Assembly (NCBI GenBank): GCA_022885665.1
Contig: JAGQDJ010000018.1
Span: 62,001-126,000 of the forward strand
Direction: 5' to 3'
Source: Triops longicaudatus
Taxonomy: Eukaryota; Arthropoda; Branchiopoda; Notostraca; Triopsidae
Length of the DNA stretch: 64,000 nucleotides
The notes below the pieces were generated by a model, which saw only the letters and a program-made list of their open reading frames with translations, did not search any database and was not told the origin of the DNA. The position numbers were made by a program, and so were the translations under genes. This document shows positions 38,067-48,354 of this stretch, one piece after another; position 1 is the stretch's first letter, and each line of letters opens with the position of its first letter.

Positions 38067-38960
38067 TTAAGCTCCAGAAATACTAGTTGCACTATATGAT
38101 GGCTTAACAACTACAAATGGGCCAACTGTACCCGGCTGTAAACTACCCGATGCCCTAAGTTCAGATACAGTAAGAGTTAACGTCCCGTTAACTAAGTCAG
38201 TAGGATTTGGCGGCCCTGCATACACATACCCGTCTGCCCACGTAACTAAAAATGTTAATATTGTTGCACCCCCTGCACTATTATCAGATACATTTGATTG
38301 TACTCTAATTGAATAAGTTGCATTATATGGTGCCGAAGATGTAGTCGAAAAACATAATTTATTAGTAATATTATCGGCTAAGAAAAAGTTCATTGAAGTA
38401 TTTGCTCCAAATTCGTAAGTACTAGCTGATGTTAATAAGTTGCTCCATGCAGTATTTTGATCACTACTAGTTCCGCCTACTCGAGAACTATTAAATTTAA
38501 TTTTCCCACCTGAATTAAAGAACCATCTTGCATAATCTGCAGAACCAAATGTTACAGTAACCGTTGTTGATACACTACTAGACCAATTACTACTATAAGT
38601 TACAGTAGTACCTACATCGTTAACTGATTGCCCGGATCCAATATTAAAACGATTAGCAATTGCTAAATCTGCATGCATATTATATTGTGTATTTGGATGG
38701 GAAACACCGTATATAATAGGAGAGCCAACAGTAGCCGATACGATTGATGGCGGGATTCCATCTTGATGCAGCCGTGCATTAATGATATCGTAACGCAATT
38801 GATCCCACTGTACCTTTGTTATTTTGTTACCAGCCAATACTGCTGTACTAACCACCGGTTGTCCGTACCCAGTATTTCCAACTCCGTTACCCATAACTGA
38901 AATAATTTTATTTCTTATTGTATTGTAGTCAGTAGCTTCTATTTTTGATCCTGCTGGCAT
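38067..38960 (-). CDS. Virion structural protein, paralog 2 (297 aa)
   Basis: The N-terminal 80 residues and a central YARWFFNSGGKI motif match the neighbouring paralog, while the linker and C-terminus diverge. It is Ser/Thr-rich and beta-like. Six bases separate it from paralog 1 and eight bases from the tail-fibre gene before it, so it is part of the late operon. Confidence 0.7.
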   Translation of the reverse strand: MPAGSKIEATDYNTIRNKIISVMGNGVGNTGYGQPVVSTAVLAGNKITKVQWDQLRYDIINARLHQDGIPPSIVSATVGSPIIYGVSHPNTQYNMHADLAIANRFNIGSGQSVNDVGTTVTYSSNWSSSVSTTVTVTFGSADYARWFFNSGGKIKFNSSRVGGTSSDQNTAWSNLLTSASTYEFGANTSMNFFLADNITNKLCFSTTSSAPYNATYSIRVQSNVSDNSAGGATILTFLVTWADGYVYAGPPNPTDLVNGTLTLTVSELRASGSLQPGTVGPFVVVKPSYSATSISGA

Positions 38961-38968
38961 AATAATCC

Positions 38969-40744
38969 TTATAAAATAATAGCTTCAACTAATTTAATAG
39001 TTTCGACATCACTTGATGCTAATGCAATTGCAAATACATCATTTGCGTATGACTCAGCAGCCGTAGCACACCCGTTATTAGTAGCAACTAATTTGTCACC
39101 TTTTTTAACTTTACCAATTATTTTAACAGGCACTCGACCTTTTAATGCTACATATACTCCATCTTCGAGATCTTTATTCATCATAAATGCTGGGAACTCA
39201 CTAATTACACCAATTGCACGATCGCCGTGCTTGCTTGCAGTAATTTCATGGGTTCCACCAATTGAAACTACGGTACCTACTGAATAGTCAGCATCTGGTA
39301 AATATTTTTCAGCAAGATCTGCATAATTTGCACTTGTTGCAGTTCCATTAAATACTCGAGCAGTAATATCAGCATTACTATCTCGAGCTACAATTGTATT
39401 TGCTGCCTGACTAGTCGAAGCCGATCGATATGTAGCTCCGACTAGCAATTGATCAGATTTGTCAGCAATACCGGAAAATCTTGTAGAGAATATAGTACCG
39501 TTCTCGTCTCTTACTGGAATTGTATTAACTAATGCACTAATAGAGAATGCGTATCCGCCTACAGTTGTTGCACTAGTTGCAGTTCCATTTAAGTTACCTG
39601 TAAATGATCCTGTAAAGACAGCCGGCTCAACGTTTGTACCAAAAATACCAGTAAATGTCCCAGTGGTTGCATCAAACTTAATATTTCCATTGCTATCGGT
39701 TAAGTTACCGGTGTGAGTACCAGTATGAGTACCGGTTACATTACCAATCAAATTACCGTTAAATGTGTTGGCATGTACTGATAGCCATTTTAACAATGAT
39801 GACCCAATTGTAAATGTATCCGTGCTACTTGGTACTAATCCCGATCTAGTAACTACTAACGGATCACGTTTTCCGCCGGATCCATCAGTCTTTAGTCTAA
39901 ATACAATCGAGCTCGACAAATCAGAAAAATTTTGATTTTCAATTACCGGAACACTTCCATTTTCAATCCAAATTCGTAAATCATTTGATTGTCCAATAAA
40001 TAGACCGTTATCTAGGAATGTACCGCTCGATGACTGAAGTACAATATCTGAATGAGTTAGAACAGTGTTACCCGGGCCTAGTAGTCCTTTGGCTGCACTA
40101 GCTGTACCCCAGAAATAATGATCAGATGTAGTTGCACCTGTTGTACTTTGTGTATTTACTAAAGTTATGCCTTTTTTAATTTTAGAAAAACTACCCTGTG
40201 CCCACTGATAAGTATTTGGTTTAATTTCAAACTCATCTTTGCTAATAACTATAATTGTATTATCGAGCACTGTACCACGTAAAATTGTATGATTTGTCTC
40301 GGTTGAATCTTTTACAATTTCAGAAATAAAGTTAGTTGATGCAGTCTCTGGAGTGGTGTCTGGACCTACTAAAATAAATTCAGATCCGTTCCATACATTA
40401 AGTCTACTTGTGCTACTATCAAACCAAAATTCTCCAGCTGTTAATCCCGACGGTGCAGTTCCTTGTGACATTGCACCGCTTGCACTTTTCCATTGCGATC
40501 CATCCCAGAATTTAATTTTCTTAACTGTGGATGTACTATCGTACCATATTTGTCCTAAAATTGCTTTAGGTGGTGGGCTTGTGTTTGAAAAATTTTCTAG
40601 CAAATGTAGGAAATTTTCATTTTCGATTTCTCCATATCCAGCGTAATTTTTACCAATTAATCTTAAGTCTGTTGTTGTATCAACTGACCCATCTGCAACA
40701 TTTACAAGAAACGTCCCATTAAATTTATCTACTTTGTATGTCAT
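38969..40744 (-). CDS. Tail fibre-like protein (591 aa)
   Basis: The N-terminal domain (MTYKVDKFNGTFLVNVADG, LIGKNYAGYGEIENENFLHLLENFSN, LGQIWYD) is shared with the three fibre genes upstream. The central part has beta-structured Gly/Thr repeats (GTHTGTHTGNLT). The C-terminus (DADYSVGTVVSIGG, ALKGRVPVKIIGKVKKGDKLV) resembles a fibre-tip domain seen in other phages. It probably contributes to receptor binding. A motif AATAAATA lies 20 bases upstream of the start. Confidence 0.78.
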   Translation of the reverse strand: MTYKVDKFNGTFLVNVADGSVDTTTDLRLIGKNYAGYGEIENENFLHLLENFSNTSPPPKAILGQIWYDSTSTVKKIKFWDGSQWKSASGAMSQGTAPSGLTAGEFWFDSSTSRLNVWNGSEFILVGPDTTPETASTNFISEIVKDSTETNHTILRGTVLDNTIIVISKDEFEIKPNTYQWAQGSFSKIKKGITLVNTQSTTGATTSDHYFWGTASAAKGLLGPGNTVLTHSDIVLQSSSGTFLDNGLFIGQSNDLRIWIENGSVPVIENQNFSDLSSSIVFRLKTDGSGGKRDPLVVTRSGLVPSSTDTFTIGSSLLKWLSVHANTFNGNLIGNVTGTHTGTHTGNLTDSNGNIKFDATTGTFTGIFGTNVEPAVFTGSFTGNLNGTATSATTVGGYAFSISALVNTIPVRDENGTIFSTRFSGIADKSDQLLVGATYRSASTSQAANTIVARDSNADITARVFNGTATSANYADLAEKYLPDADYSVGTVVSIGGTHEITASKHGDRAIGVISEFPAFMMNKDLEDGVYVALKGRVPVKIIGKVKKGDKLVATNNGCATAAESYANDVFAIALASSDVETIKLVEAIIL

Positions 40745-40763
40745 TATTATGTCCCCATTATTG

Positions 40764-40771
40764 TATTTATT
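40764..40771 (-). promoter_or_regulatory. T4-late-like motif AATAAATA
   Basis: The minus strand reads AATAAATAC about 20 bases upstream of the 591-residue fibre gene. One base differs from T4 TATAAATA. It is the clearest late-like motif seen in an intergenic space of the minus-strand tail block. Confidence 0.4.
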
Positions 40772-40790
40772 TCTTTAACAATTGGGTTAG

Positions 40791-41255
40791 TTAAACTTTC
40801 TTTCTTAAATATTCAGCTTCTTCTTGTGCTGACGACACCCATACATATGCATCTGGATTATTTGCGTAACTAGATACTTTGTCTTTGTGTTTTTGAATTT
40901 CAGTATCTAAATATGCAACCATTTTGGCAAAATCTTCTGTTTGTGGGAGATTGCTTTGTTTTAACATATCAATTATTATATTAACTTGATTGTGAATCGG
41001 ATATGATGTTAAAATTTTTGTATTTGTACTATACTTAATCATTGATTCGACAATTACAGGTTTATCTAACCTTGACTGCACACTACCAGTATCGTGATCG
41101 CCTTGCCAATATTCAGATAATGTCTCGTCAATTTCTACATCTTTTAGATTAAATTGCGATAGATCCAACATCGATCTATCAGTCTCGTCTGTCAGCTCCC
41201 CAATTAATATCCCAGTTGATTTTAAAAATACTAATGTTCTAATTTTTTTTGTCAT
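40791..41255 (-). CDS. Hypothetical protein (154 aa)
   Basis: A 154-residue mostly acidic protein lying one base after the oxygenase-like gene. It has a beta-rich first third (TLVFLKSTGILIGELTDETD) and helices toward the end. Phages often keep small assembly factors next to fibre genes, so a fibre-assembly role is possible but not shown. Confidence 0.62.
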   Translation of the reverse strand: MTKKIRTLVFLKSTGILIGELTDETDRSMLDLSQFNLKDVEIDETLSEYWQGDHDTGSVQSRLDKPVIVESMIKYSTNTKILTSYPIHNQVNIIIDMLKQSNLPQTEDFAKMVAYLDTEIQKHKDKVSSYANNPDAYVWVSSAQEEAEYLRKKV

Positions 41256-41747
41256 TTAAATTCCCCATGATAATACAAGACTATATTTTGGTCTTTCGTA
41301 TTCTGTTATTTGTGTTATCTCGTGATCGATATGTATTGGCATTTCTAAGTAATCGCCAGGTGTTTCAATAACTGCATGAGCAGTTCCGTCTGTATCATAC
41401 CATACAAAATGCGGGGCATCGCTTTGTAGGAAAATTAATTTAAATTTCCAATATCCACCTTGAGAATCGCGATGTCGTTTTAAATAATCGCCCGGATCGT
41501 ATCTATTTAAAGTAATTCCGTCTGCGGTTTTATCTTCGTCACTTAGTGTTTTTAAAATAGTCTCTTTTAACTCGTCACTCATATCAAATATGAATAATGA
41601 TTTTAATTTACTATCACCATATTTTGTTGTAAAGTTATACTGATGACCGGGGGCACGGATTGAAAATTTACCATGCTCCTGTTCGGCTAATCGAACTATC
41701 TCGTCAGCATTTTTTAAATAATTACTATGAATTTTAACCTGACACAT
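41256..41747 (-). CDS. 2OG-Fe(II) oxygenase-like protein (163 aa)
   Basis: The facial triad is visible: His92-x-Asp94 (KRHRDSQGG) and His142 (HIDHEITQ), with Arg152 or Lys154 after it to bind 2-oxoglutarate. The KFKLIFLQSD and SLVLSW strands fit the double-stranded beta helix. Such enzymes hydroxylate proteins or DNA bases. Located between fibre genes and overlapping the fibre gene before it by 14 bases, it might hydroxylate a fibre protein. The substrate is unknown. Confidence 0.75.
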   Translation of the reverse strand: MCQVKIHSNYLKNADEIVRLAEQEHGKFSIRAPGHQYNFTTKYGDSKLKSLFIFDMSDELKETILKTLSDEDKTADGITLNRYDPGDYLKRHRDSQGGYWKFKLIFLQSDAPHFVWYDTDGTAHAVIETPGDYLEMPIHIDHEITQITEYERPKYSLVLSWGI

Positions 41748-43650
41748 ATTCCCAACTTGTTCTATTACTGTTAACTCTGTATACTAGTGTATTTCTTCTA
41801 AGTGGATCGTTTACTGTAGTTGCAACCGAAACTGATGTAACATATCTAAATGCAATTCTCGAAGCAGTCGGTGCCGAATACGAAGTAGTTACACTTTGTA
41901 CAGTCGATGCTACTCTACATAATGTTCCGGCAATAATACCACCCGGTGGAGCAATTGTATTTAATATTGATACTACTGAACCTGCACCGGATGTTGTTAA
42001 GTTAAGACCCCTAGTATCTAAACTAAAAAACAACGGCTTGCTTGCAACTAATGTGTCAACGTAATCTTTATTTACTGCATCAGTGCCTACTGTAGGTGAT
42101 TGTGGTAATGTAATTTTTCCGTTAACTTGTAAGTTTCCAGTGATAGTACCACCGCCAAGTGATAATTTTGTACCATCATAAATTACAATGTTTTGAGTAC
42201 CATCAAATGCAACTCCATTAATTGTTCTAGCTGTTTCAAGTTTTGTCGAGGTAAGCGCATTACCATAAAATAAATTTGCATATACCCGATCAAACTTCTT
42301 TAACGGGCCGCCGATATTTATACTATTGTTACTTAAAATTGCCGGTGAATTTGGTCCACCTTGTGCAACTGCTTCTCCCGGACCTACAAATGATAAATTT
42401 GGACCACTATTGCTAACAATTAATTTAATTTTAGTATCAGCTACAACATTTGGAAAATTATCAACAATACTTATGTATAATTTATTGTTTTCTCCAATTG
42501 TTACACCGTCATTGTTAACTAACAATCGATCTAACGTACCAACAGTTTGCAAGCTTGAATTTACAACTGATGAGTTAATTGTATCTCCGGTTAACGTACC
42601 TGCCGATGCTGTTACTACAATATCTGTAGTTGCATCAAAGTACACCTCATTTATCTTTCTTCCAGGAGATAGTTTACTTGCACGACTTGATAATCCTGAA
42701 AATGTTTCTCCTTCAATGGTTGGACTGATTACTCTATTAAAAGAACTTGTACCTGTTGTTGCATTAACATTTCCAAACAATGTACCTATAAACTTAACTG
42801 CTGATATTTCTTCGGTAGAAAAATTACCTTGATAGTCACGTGCTACCACCGTGTTGACTGTATTTTCAGCCGATGCGTTAACGCTTACTAATGATTCAGT
42901 AGATCCATTAAAATTACTACCAAGTAAATAGTTGCCAATGACTAACGAATTAGGTGTATTTGATGACAATGTTATATTTGATGTTCCGTCAAATTGTACA
43001 CCGTTTATAGTTCTAGCAGTTTTTAATTTAGTTGCAGATTCTGCATTACCAGCAAGTTCTCCCTGAAATCTCGATGCCTCGGCAATATTCATTCCTTTTA
43101 ATAAATCTTGAAAACCAACTACTGCATTTATTGGATGTATAGTAAACGATTCAGTAACTACAATTGCTTCTACTACTCCGTTAATATAAATTAATATCAC
43201 TGCATGATCTATTAAATCAGTATCCTTTAATTTTACAGATTCAGCACATGTTTTACCAAAACCTTCTACAGCTTGTGGGCCAATTAATACCCATCCATCA
43301 CCAGTAAATACATAAAGTTGATTAGTTGTGCTTTTAAGCCAAAACGACCCGATTACTTCTGCCGGAGCAGTAATTGAGCTAGTGGCTGCACCAACTGGAA
43401 TCCACACTGTTCCAGTGTATACATTTAAAATACTGTTTGATGTATCATACCAAGTTTGTCCTGCTAAAGGACGTGCCGGTGGATTTACTCCAGCAAAGTT
43501 TTCAAGTAAAAATACAAAATTTTCATTTTGTACTTCACCATAGCTTGTATAATTTCTACCTACTAATCCTAGGCTAGTTGATGTATCAAGTATTGCATCA
43601 TCGAGTGTTACTAATACTGTTCCGTTTGATTTATTAATAATATATGGCAT
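41734..43650 (-). CDS. Tail fibre-like protein (638 aa)
   Basis: Shares the N-terminal module (INKSNGTVLVTL, LVGRNYTSYGEVQNENFVFLLENFAG, GQTWYD) with the other three fibre paralogs. The middle holds repeated segments beginning TARTINGVxFDG (near residues 215 and 490) of trimeric fibre type. The C-terminus (SIAFRYVTS, NRTSWEYVSG) looks like an end domain. It is co-translated with the oxygenase gene. Confidence 0.78.
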   Translation of the reverse strand: MPYIINKSNGTVLVTLDDAILDTSTSLGLVGRNYTSYGEVQNENFVFLLENFAGVNPPARPLAGQTWYDTSNSILNVYTGTVWIPVGAATSSITAPAEVIGSFWLKSTTNQLYVFTGDGWVLIGPQAVEGFGKTCAESVKLKDTDLIDHAVILIYINGVVEAIVVTESFTIHPINAVVGFQDLLKGMNIAEASRFQGELAGNAESATKLKTARTINGVQFDGTSNITLSSNTPNSLVIGNYLLGSNFNGSTESLVSVNASAENTVNTVVARDYQGNFSTEEISAVKFIGTLFGNVNATTGTSSFNRVISPTIEGETFSGLSSRASKLSPGRKINEVYFDATTDIVVTASAGTLTGDTINSSVVNSSLQTVGTLDRLLVNNDGVTIGENNKLYISIVDNFPNVVADTKIKLIVSNSGPNLSFVGPGEAVAQGGPNSPAILSNNSINIGGPLKKFDRVYANLFYGNALTSTKLETARTINGVAFDGTQNIVIYDGTKLSLGGGTITGNLQVNGKITLPQSPTVGTDAVNKDYVDTLVASKPLFFSLDTRGLNLTTSGAGSVVSILNTIAPPGGIIAGTLCRVASTVQSVTTSYSAPTASRIAFRYVTSVSVATTVNDPLRRNTLVYRVNSNRTSWEYVSG

Positions 43651-43668
43651 TTAATTTCCAATTAGATA

Positions 43669-45507
43669 TCATGATATAAAGGCCCATGTGCCTGCAACTA
43701 ATTCAAAAGTCTTTACAATTCTAGTTACATTTACTAACTGTGCAGGTATTACTGCCGAACTAAACGCTATATCTTGTAATGGGAAATTTGTACCAGTTGG
43801 GGTAACATACTCAACATCATTGACTTTAGTAAGAGATGATGTTAAATTAACACTTGATGTTGAATTTGTTATTGATGTACATAATAGTCTAGCAATTGTA
43901 CCATTTTCGTATTCATTTGGCGGTGCAAGCTGTGCAAGCAATACAGCAATTGACGAGTTCGATGGTGAGTCAGATGTATCAATGCTTAATACGATTGATC
44001 GGCGTCGAACTAGATTAGTAACATACCGTTTTGTAGTTGCTTCTGTATTTTCTAAGCTACTAAGTATTGTCGCCGATTCAAGAATCTGAGATGGCATGCT
44101 TTCGTTAGTAGTTGATAGCCCGACAATTTTTTTATTACCAATAATTTCAACATTACCCAACGGTGCAAGTTCTAAATTACGATTAGTTAACGTTGCAATC
44201 CTGTTGTCATCTAAAAATATATCATCAACTGTAAGTGATATCTGTGTTCCAATATGTGTAACATTTGGAAATGAAGGTACAAGACATGCGGTTGCTGTTA
44301 ACACATCAACCCCGTCAATTTTATATGATTTTCCCGAAGAAATATTTATGTTTTCTTCAGTATTCCATGACTCGTTTGCTTGCCCAGCTTCAGCAGTATC
44401 ATAAATCCATACTAATCGATGATCAGTTGTACCTTTAATAATAACGCCGCCGCCATTTGCATTTATATCAGTTGGAGTTTCAGCCGTTGCTAACTCGATA
44501 TTTTTATCTGCAACTGCAATAATGTTAGTATCAATTGAAGTTGTAGTGCCTGACACTGTTAAATTGCCATTAACAACTAAATTTCCTCCAATATTCGTTA
44601 TACTAGTCGGTTCATTTTCATATATGTTAACTTGGCGAGATGATGAAATTACATTTATTGCAGTTTCTTGCTCGTTGCCTCGTCTAACTCGAATTTCTAA
44701 ATTTCGATTCGAAAATGTATTATTAATTCGAACATTACTATTATTTGAATCAATTAACCCCTGGCCTGCCGAACCAAATGATATACCATCATCCGAGTTA
44801 ACATATAACTGATAGTTAAAAATATTTGATAAATCTTTACGAGCAAAATTACTAGCATGTACTCCATCTAGTTTATCTGCATTTGTAGCAGTAACATCAA
44901 ATTTAATATTTGCCAGTGTACCAGCAGTAAACCCCGGATATATAATTTTCTCTTCATTGGCGGTATTAAATCCTGCAATTACAAATTTTGGTATAAACTG
45001 ATCTGCAGAAAAAATACCAAGTAATCGATTGTTATTATACAAATATGTAACTACTCGATTAACGTTGTTTTTATCGAGTATAGTTGCTACTTGAAACCCA
45101 CTTTTACCTTGACTAGTCGAATATGACGGACCGAGTAATATTGGATTAGTACCATCATACAAATATATCTGTTGATCTGTACTATTAAACCACAAATCAC
45201 CAGCACCTAATGATACTGGCTGATCCTTAGATATAGTCGATGAACTCACTGGAATAAATGTTGTACCATTATATACTTTAAGTTTAGTTTCTGCAGTGTC
45301 AAACCATAATTGCCCAACAATTGGTCGTTGTGGTCTACTAGTATTTGCAAAATTTTCTAATAATTTAACAAAATTTTCATTTAATGCTTCCCCGAAATCG
45401 CTATATTTTTTACCAATTAACGATAAATCGCTAGTAAATTGGTCAATTTGCCCATCTGGTACCGATACTAGTACAGTACCATTAGTTTTGTTTATTGAGT
45501 ATGCCAT
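43669..45507 (-). CDS. Tail fibre-like protein (612 aa)
   Basis: Has the shared N-terminal module (INKTNGTVLVSV, LIGKKYSDFGEALNENFVKLLENFAN, GQLWFD) and a central beta-rich fibre segment with NGNLTVSGTTTSIDT, a phrase common in phage fibres. The C-terminal region ends RIVKTFELVAGTWAFIS, related to the end of the 638-residue paralog. Confidence 0.78.
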   Translation of the reverse strand: MAYSINKTNGTVLVSVPDGQIDQFTSDLSLIGKKYSDFGEALNENFVKLLENFANTSRPQRPIVGQLWFDTAETKLKVYNGTTFIPVSSSTISKDQPVSLGAGDLWFNSTDQQIYLYDGTNPILLGPSYSTSQGKSGFQVATILDKNNVNRVVTYLYNNNRLLGIFSADQFIPKFVIAGFNTANEEKIIYPGFTAGTLANIKFDVTATNADKLDGVHASNFARKDLSNIFNYQLYVNSDDGISFGSAGQGLIDSNNSNVRINNTFSNRNLEIRVRRGNEQETAINVISSSRQVNIYENEPTSITNIGGNLVVNGNLTVSGTTTSIDTNIIAVADKNIELATAETPTDINANGGGVIIKGTTDHRLVWIYDTAEAGQANESWNTEENINISSGKSYKIDGVDVLTATACLVPSFPNVTHIGTQISLTVDDIFLDDNRIATLTNRNLELAPLGNVEIIGNKKIVGLSTTNESMPSQILESATILSSLENTEATTKRYVTNLVRRRSIVLSIDTSDSPSNSSIAVLLAQLAPPNEYENGTIARLLCTSITNSTSSVNLTSSLTKVNDVEYVTPTGTNFPLQDIAFSSAVIPAQLVNVTRIVKTFELVAGTWAFIS

Positions 45508-45517
45508 ATATTATCCT

Positions 45518-47635
45518 TTAAAATGCCGGTGTACCTGTTCTAATAAGGTAATTAATTGTTAAAAACGGATTTGTTACAGGATATGGCTGACCAGTAATTG
45601 ACGATTTTACACGGCCTGATGATGGTAAATACTGAGTTTTATTTACTGTTGTTCCACCAACTCCTAAAAATGCACCAGAATCTAACGGAACTGATGTATC
45701 AGACCTTACTCCATAATACTGTTGTCCAGACGATCCAATCATATTATGTTCATGATTCGGTAAACTCGATACTGCCAATGTGTATTCAACATTGCCGCCA
45801 TTGCCGCCAATTGTATCTGCATCAACACCGGGTACTCTATCTGCATTTCCTCCACCTGCATCTACATTACCGGATACTGTTGATATTTGAAGACCGTTAT
45901 CCATATTATCTCGACCAAGTGCAAATCTTCCACGTAAATCTGGAAGTCTAAATGTATTAACTCCATTTAATGGAGCTGTTCCATTATATGTTGTTCCGAT
46001 ATATTGATATAATGTAGGATACTGTGATATAAATAATTCCGATCCGTCGCATAATAAAAATCCCAACGGAATAGTAGTACCAGCATATGGCACAATTGCC
46101 CCAATTGGTAGTCCTAAATCACCAACAAACATATCACGTGATGCTTTTACTAATCCACTGTTTGATGGACGGTACACTAATACGTAGTCATCGGATAGCG
46201 AATATGGTTTTTGAGGCAATGCTAAATCTTTTACATCTTGTTTACTTGTAATGAATGTTGGACTTATACTAGTGTTAAATGTTTTAGTAAGCCCGCCAGA
46301 TATACCATTAAACGAAAAGCTTGGTGCTGAAATATCACCAACTAGTGAAAATGTTGTCGCTTGTACTAATGATGTTGCAGTACCAGCATTTCCACTAATG
46401 CTGCCGACTAATTTGCCTTCGATTTCATCAACTACTAATGTTTTTGCAAAAATAGTGTTCCATCTTCTAGTAATAGCACCAATATTCGATTCATCAGTTA
46501 CTTGTGGTACTACATCTCGTAAGTAACTTTGGCTGTTAACTGTGAGCGAGCTATTAATAATGGCATTTTTTGCAATTGATATACCACCGGCAACTTGCAA
46601 TGCACCACTATTTAATGTAGTTGTTAATGATGTATCAGTGATTATTACCTTTCCAGATGTTTTAATATTACCGATTACATCTAAACTTTCAGTTGGGGAC
46701 AAATTATTAATGCCAATTTTACCATCAATGATCCTAAGTATAGTTGATGCTACTCCATCGACGGTAAGTTGCAAATCAAGCGAGCTACCTTGAGAACTAT
46801 TATATATTTTTGCAGAAGTTGCAGAAGTTGAAATAGTTAATGAGCTGTTTGCTCCAACTGTTAGCCCTGAATCTGTCCTAATACTAAGAGGAGTATCAAG
46901 AATATTTAATGTATCCGATCGTAAAAATTTAGTCGAATCAACTTTCTGCCCGTTAACCGTTAACCCGTCAGCCGATAATGCAGTTCCGTATAATTTTGGA
47001 AGTAATCCGCCTTGATATACATCAGTTTCGTAGCTACTTGATGTTGAAGGTGAGGCAATATTGATACCTGCACGTATTATTGGAAATTGTGGTATAATTA
47101 GTTTAGGTGTAAAACTATCTTTACTAATAATAATAATCGGTTTATCTTCAACATATACTGATAAAATAACTCGGTCTGCATCTGTTGAATCTTTAATTTT
47201 TTCAGCAACTAACCCACTTCGTAAACCCGATGAAAAATTCGGACCCACTAATATCCAATCGGTTCCGCTAAACACAAATAACTGTTGATTTATTGTATCA
47301 ACCCATAATTCTCCAACTTTTGATTGTTCAGTGCCAGGCTGTACTAGACTTTTTTGTACTCCTGACGCTGCTTTCCAGCTTGAGCCGTCCCATAATAATA
47401 ATGAAGATACTGCCGGATCAGTATTAAACCATAACTGTCCTTCGGTTGGATTAACAGGTGCAGTTGAACTAGCAAAATTTTCTAAAAGTGCTAAAAAATT
47501 TTCTGCAATTACTTGCCCATATCCAGATACATTTCTACCTGGAAACGTTAAGCTAGTATCAGTATTTGACGTGTTATCAAATACTGTAATTGGTGTTTTA
47601 TTTTCTTTGTCGGTATATTTTACATTATATGGCAT
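45518..47635 (-). CDS. Tail fibre-like protein with tail collar domain (705 aa)
   Basis: The shared N-terminal module (FDNTSNTDTSLTFPGRNVSGYGQ, FLALLENFAS) is followed by a fibre shaft. From about residue 505 there is a phage tail collar domain: PIGAIVPYAG, LGFLLCDGSEL, LPDLRGRFALGRDNM and a C-terminal HEH- and NPF-containing end (SSLPNHEHNM, NPFLTINYLIR). It is the only one of the four paralogs with a collar domain, so it may be the receptor-contacting member. Confidence 0.85.
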   Translation of the reverse strand: MPYNVKYTDKENKTPITVFDNTSNTDTSLTFPGRNVSGYGQVIAENFLALLENFASSTAPVNPTEGQLWFNTDPAVSSLLLWDGSSWKAASGVQKSLVQPGTEQSKVGELWVDTINQQLFVFSGTDWILVGPNFSSGLRSGLVAEKIKDSTDADRVILSVYVEDKPIIIISKDSFTPKLIIPQFPIIRAGINIASPSTSSSYETDVYQGGLLPKLYGTALSADGLTVNGQKVDSTKFLRSDTLNILDTPLSIRTDSGLTVGANSSLTISTSATSAKIYNSSQGSSLDLQLTVDGVASTILRIIDGKIGINNLSPTESLDVIGNIKTSGKVIITDTSLTTTLNSGALQVAGGISIAKNAIINSSLTVNSQSYLRDVVPQVTDESNIGAITRRWNTIFAKTLVVDEIEGKLVGSISGNAGTATSLVQATTFSLVGDISAPSFSFNGISGGLTKTFNTSISPTFITSKQDVKDLALPQKPYSLSDDYVLVYRPSNSGLVKASRDMFVGDLGLPIGAIVPYAGTTIPLGFLLCDGSELFISQYPTLYQYIGTTYNGTAPLNGVNTFRLPDLRGRFALGRDNMDNGLQISTVSGNVDAGGGNADRVPGVDADTIGGNGGNVEYTLAVSSLPNHEHNMIGSSGQQYYGVRSDTSVPLDSGAFLGVGGTTVNKTQYLPSSGRVKSSITGQPYPVTNPFLTINYLIRTGTPAF

Positions 47636-47637
47636 TA

Positions 47638-48276
47638 TTAATTCCCAGTGAAGCCAGTTAAGCTTTGTATGCGTATAACGTATTCAAAGTTTAGCATTCT
47701 GTTTAGTGATTTTTGTACTGGATGAAAAATTACATGAGTTAGCATTTTTCCCGTACCATCTGGATTATATGAGCGTAACCCAATCTCATCAAATACGTAG
47801 CTACTTGACATATCAGTTGAATTATCGAATGCTTCTTGACCTTGCGGTTCGCCGTAATCTAAAAAACATGTTACAACAATATCACTGTATGTTGCTCCGC
47901 TAATGTGCCGTATTTCCATTTTGTTTCTAGTTGGATCTACATTCTCAATAGAATTTTGATCAACAACTTTCGTATACGTTTCATTATAAAGGCTTGTGTT
48001 AATTCCTACAGTATTTGGTGTTAAATAGCTAATTAATCCAGTTGGATCAACTGTTGTTCCTCCATTACCGAATACCATTTGATAGATTGATCCTCTACCT
48101 TGGTTACTCAAGCTTTGCACTAATGCAACGCTAATATTTTCATAATGAATTGCATTACGCTGATTTATGAAAATCTCGTTAGTAGCAGGGTCATAAATTT
48201 TAATATGGCCCTCGATATGAAATCCGAACTTTTCGTCTGGATGTTGGTTATATAATTGTGTATTTTGATTTTCCAT
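47638..48276 (-). CDS. Virion structural protein (212 aa)
   Basis: A 212-residue beta-rich protein with GHIKIYDPATNEIF, FGNGGTTVDPTG, EIRHISGATYSDIVVTC and THVIFHPVQKSLNR. I recall close relatives of this kind from T4-like marine phage tail regions, but have no search to confirm. It lies two bases from the collar-type fibre gene. Confidence 0.65.
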   Translation of the reverse strand: MENQNTQLYNQHPDEKFGFHIEGHIKIYDPATNEIFINQRNAIHYENISVALVQSLSNQGRGSIYQMVFGNGGTTVDPTGLISYLTPNTVGINTSLYNETYTKVVDQNSIENVDPTRNKMEIRHISGATYSDIVVTCFLDYGEPQGQEAFDNSTDMSSSYVFDEIGLRSYNPDGTGKMLTHVIFHPVQKSLNRMLNFEYVIRIQSLTGFTGN

Positions 48277-48354
48277 GTTATACCGGAGTGTTATTATACT
48301 ATATTTAGTTGCCGAAATATGTTAATAGAATATTTCAGCAACGTTATACATTAC

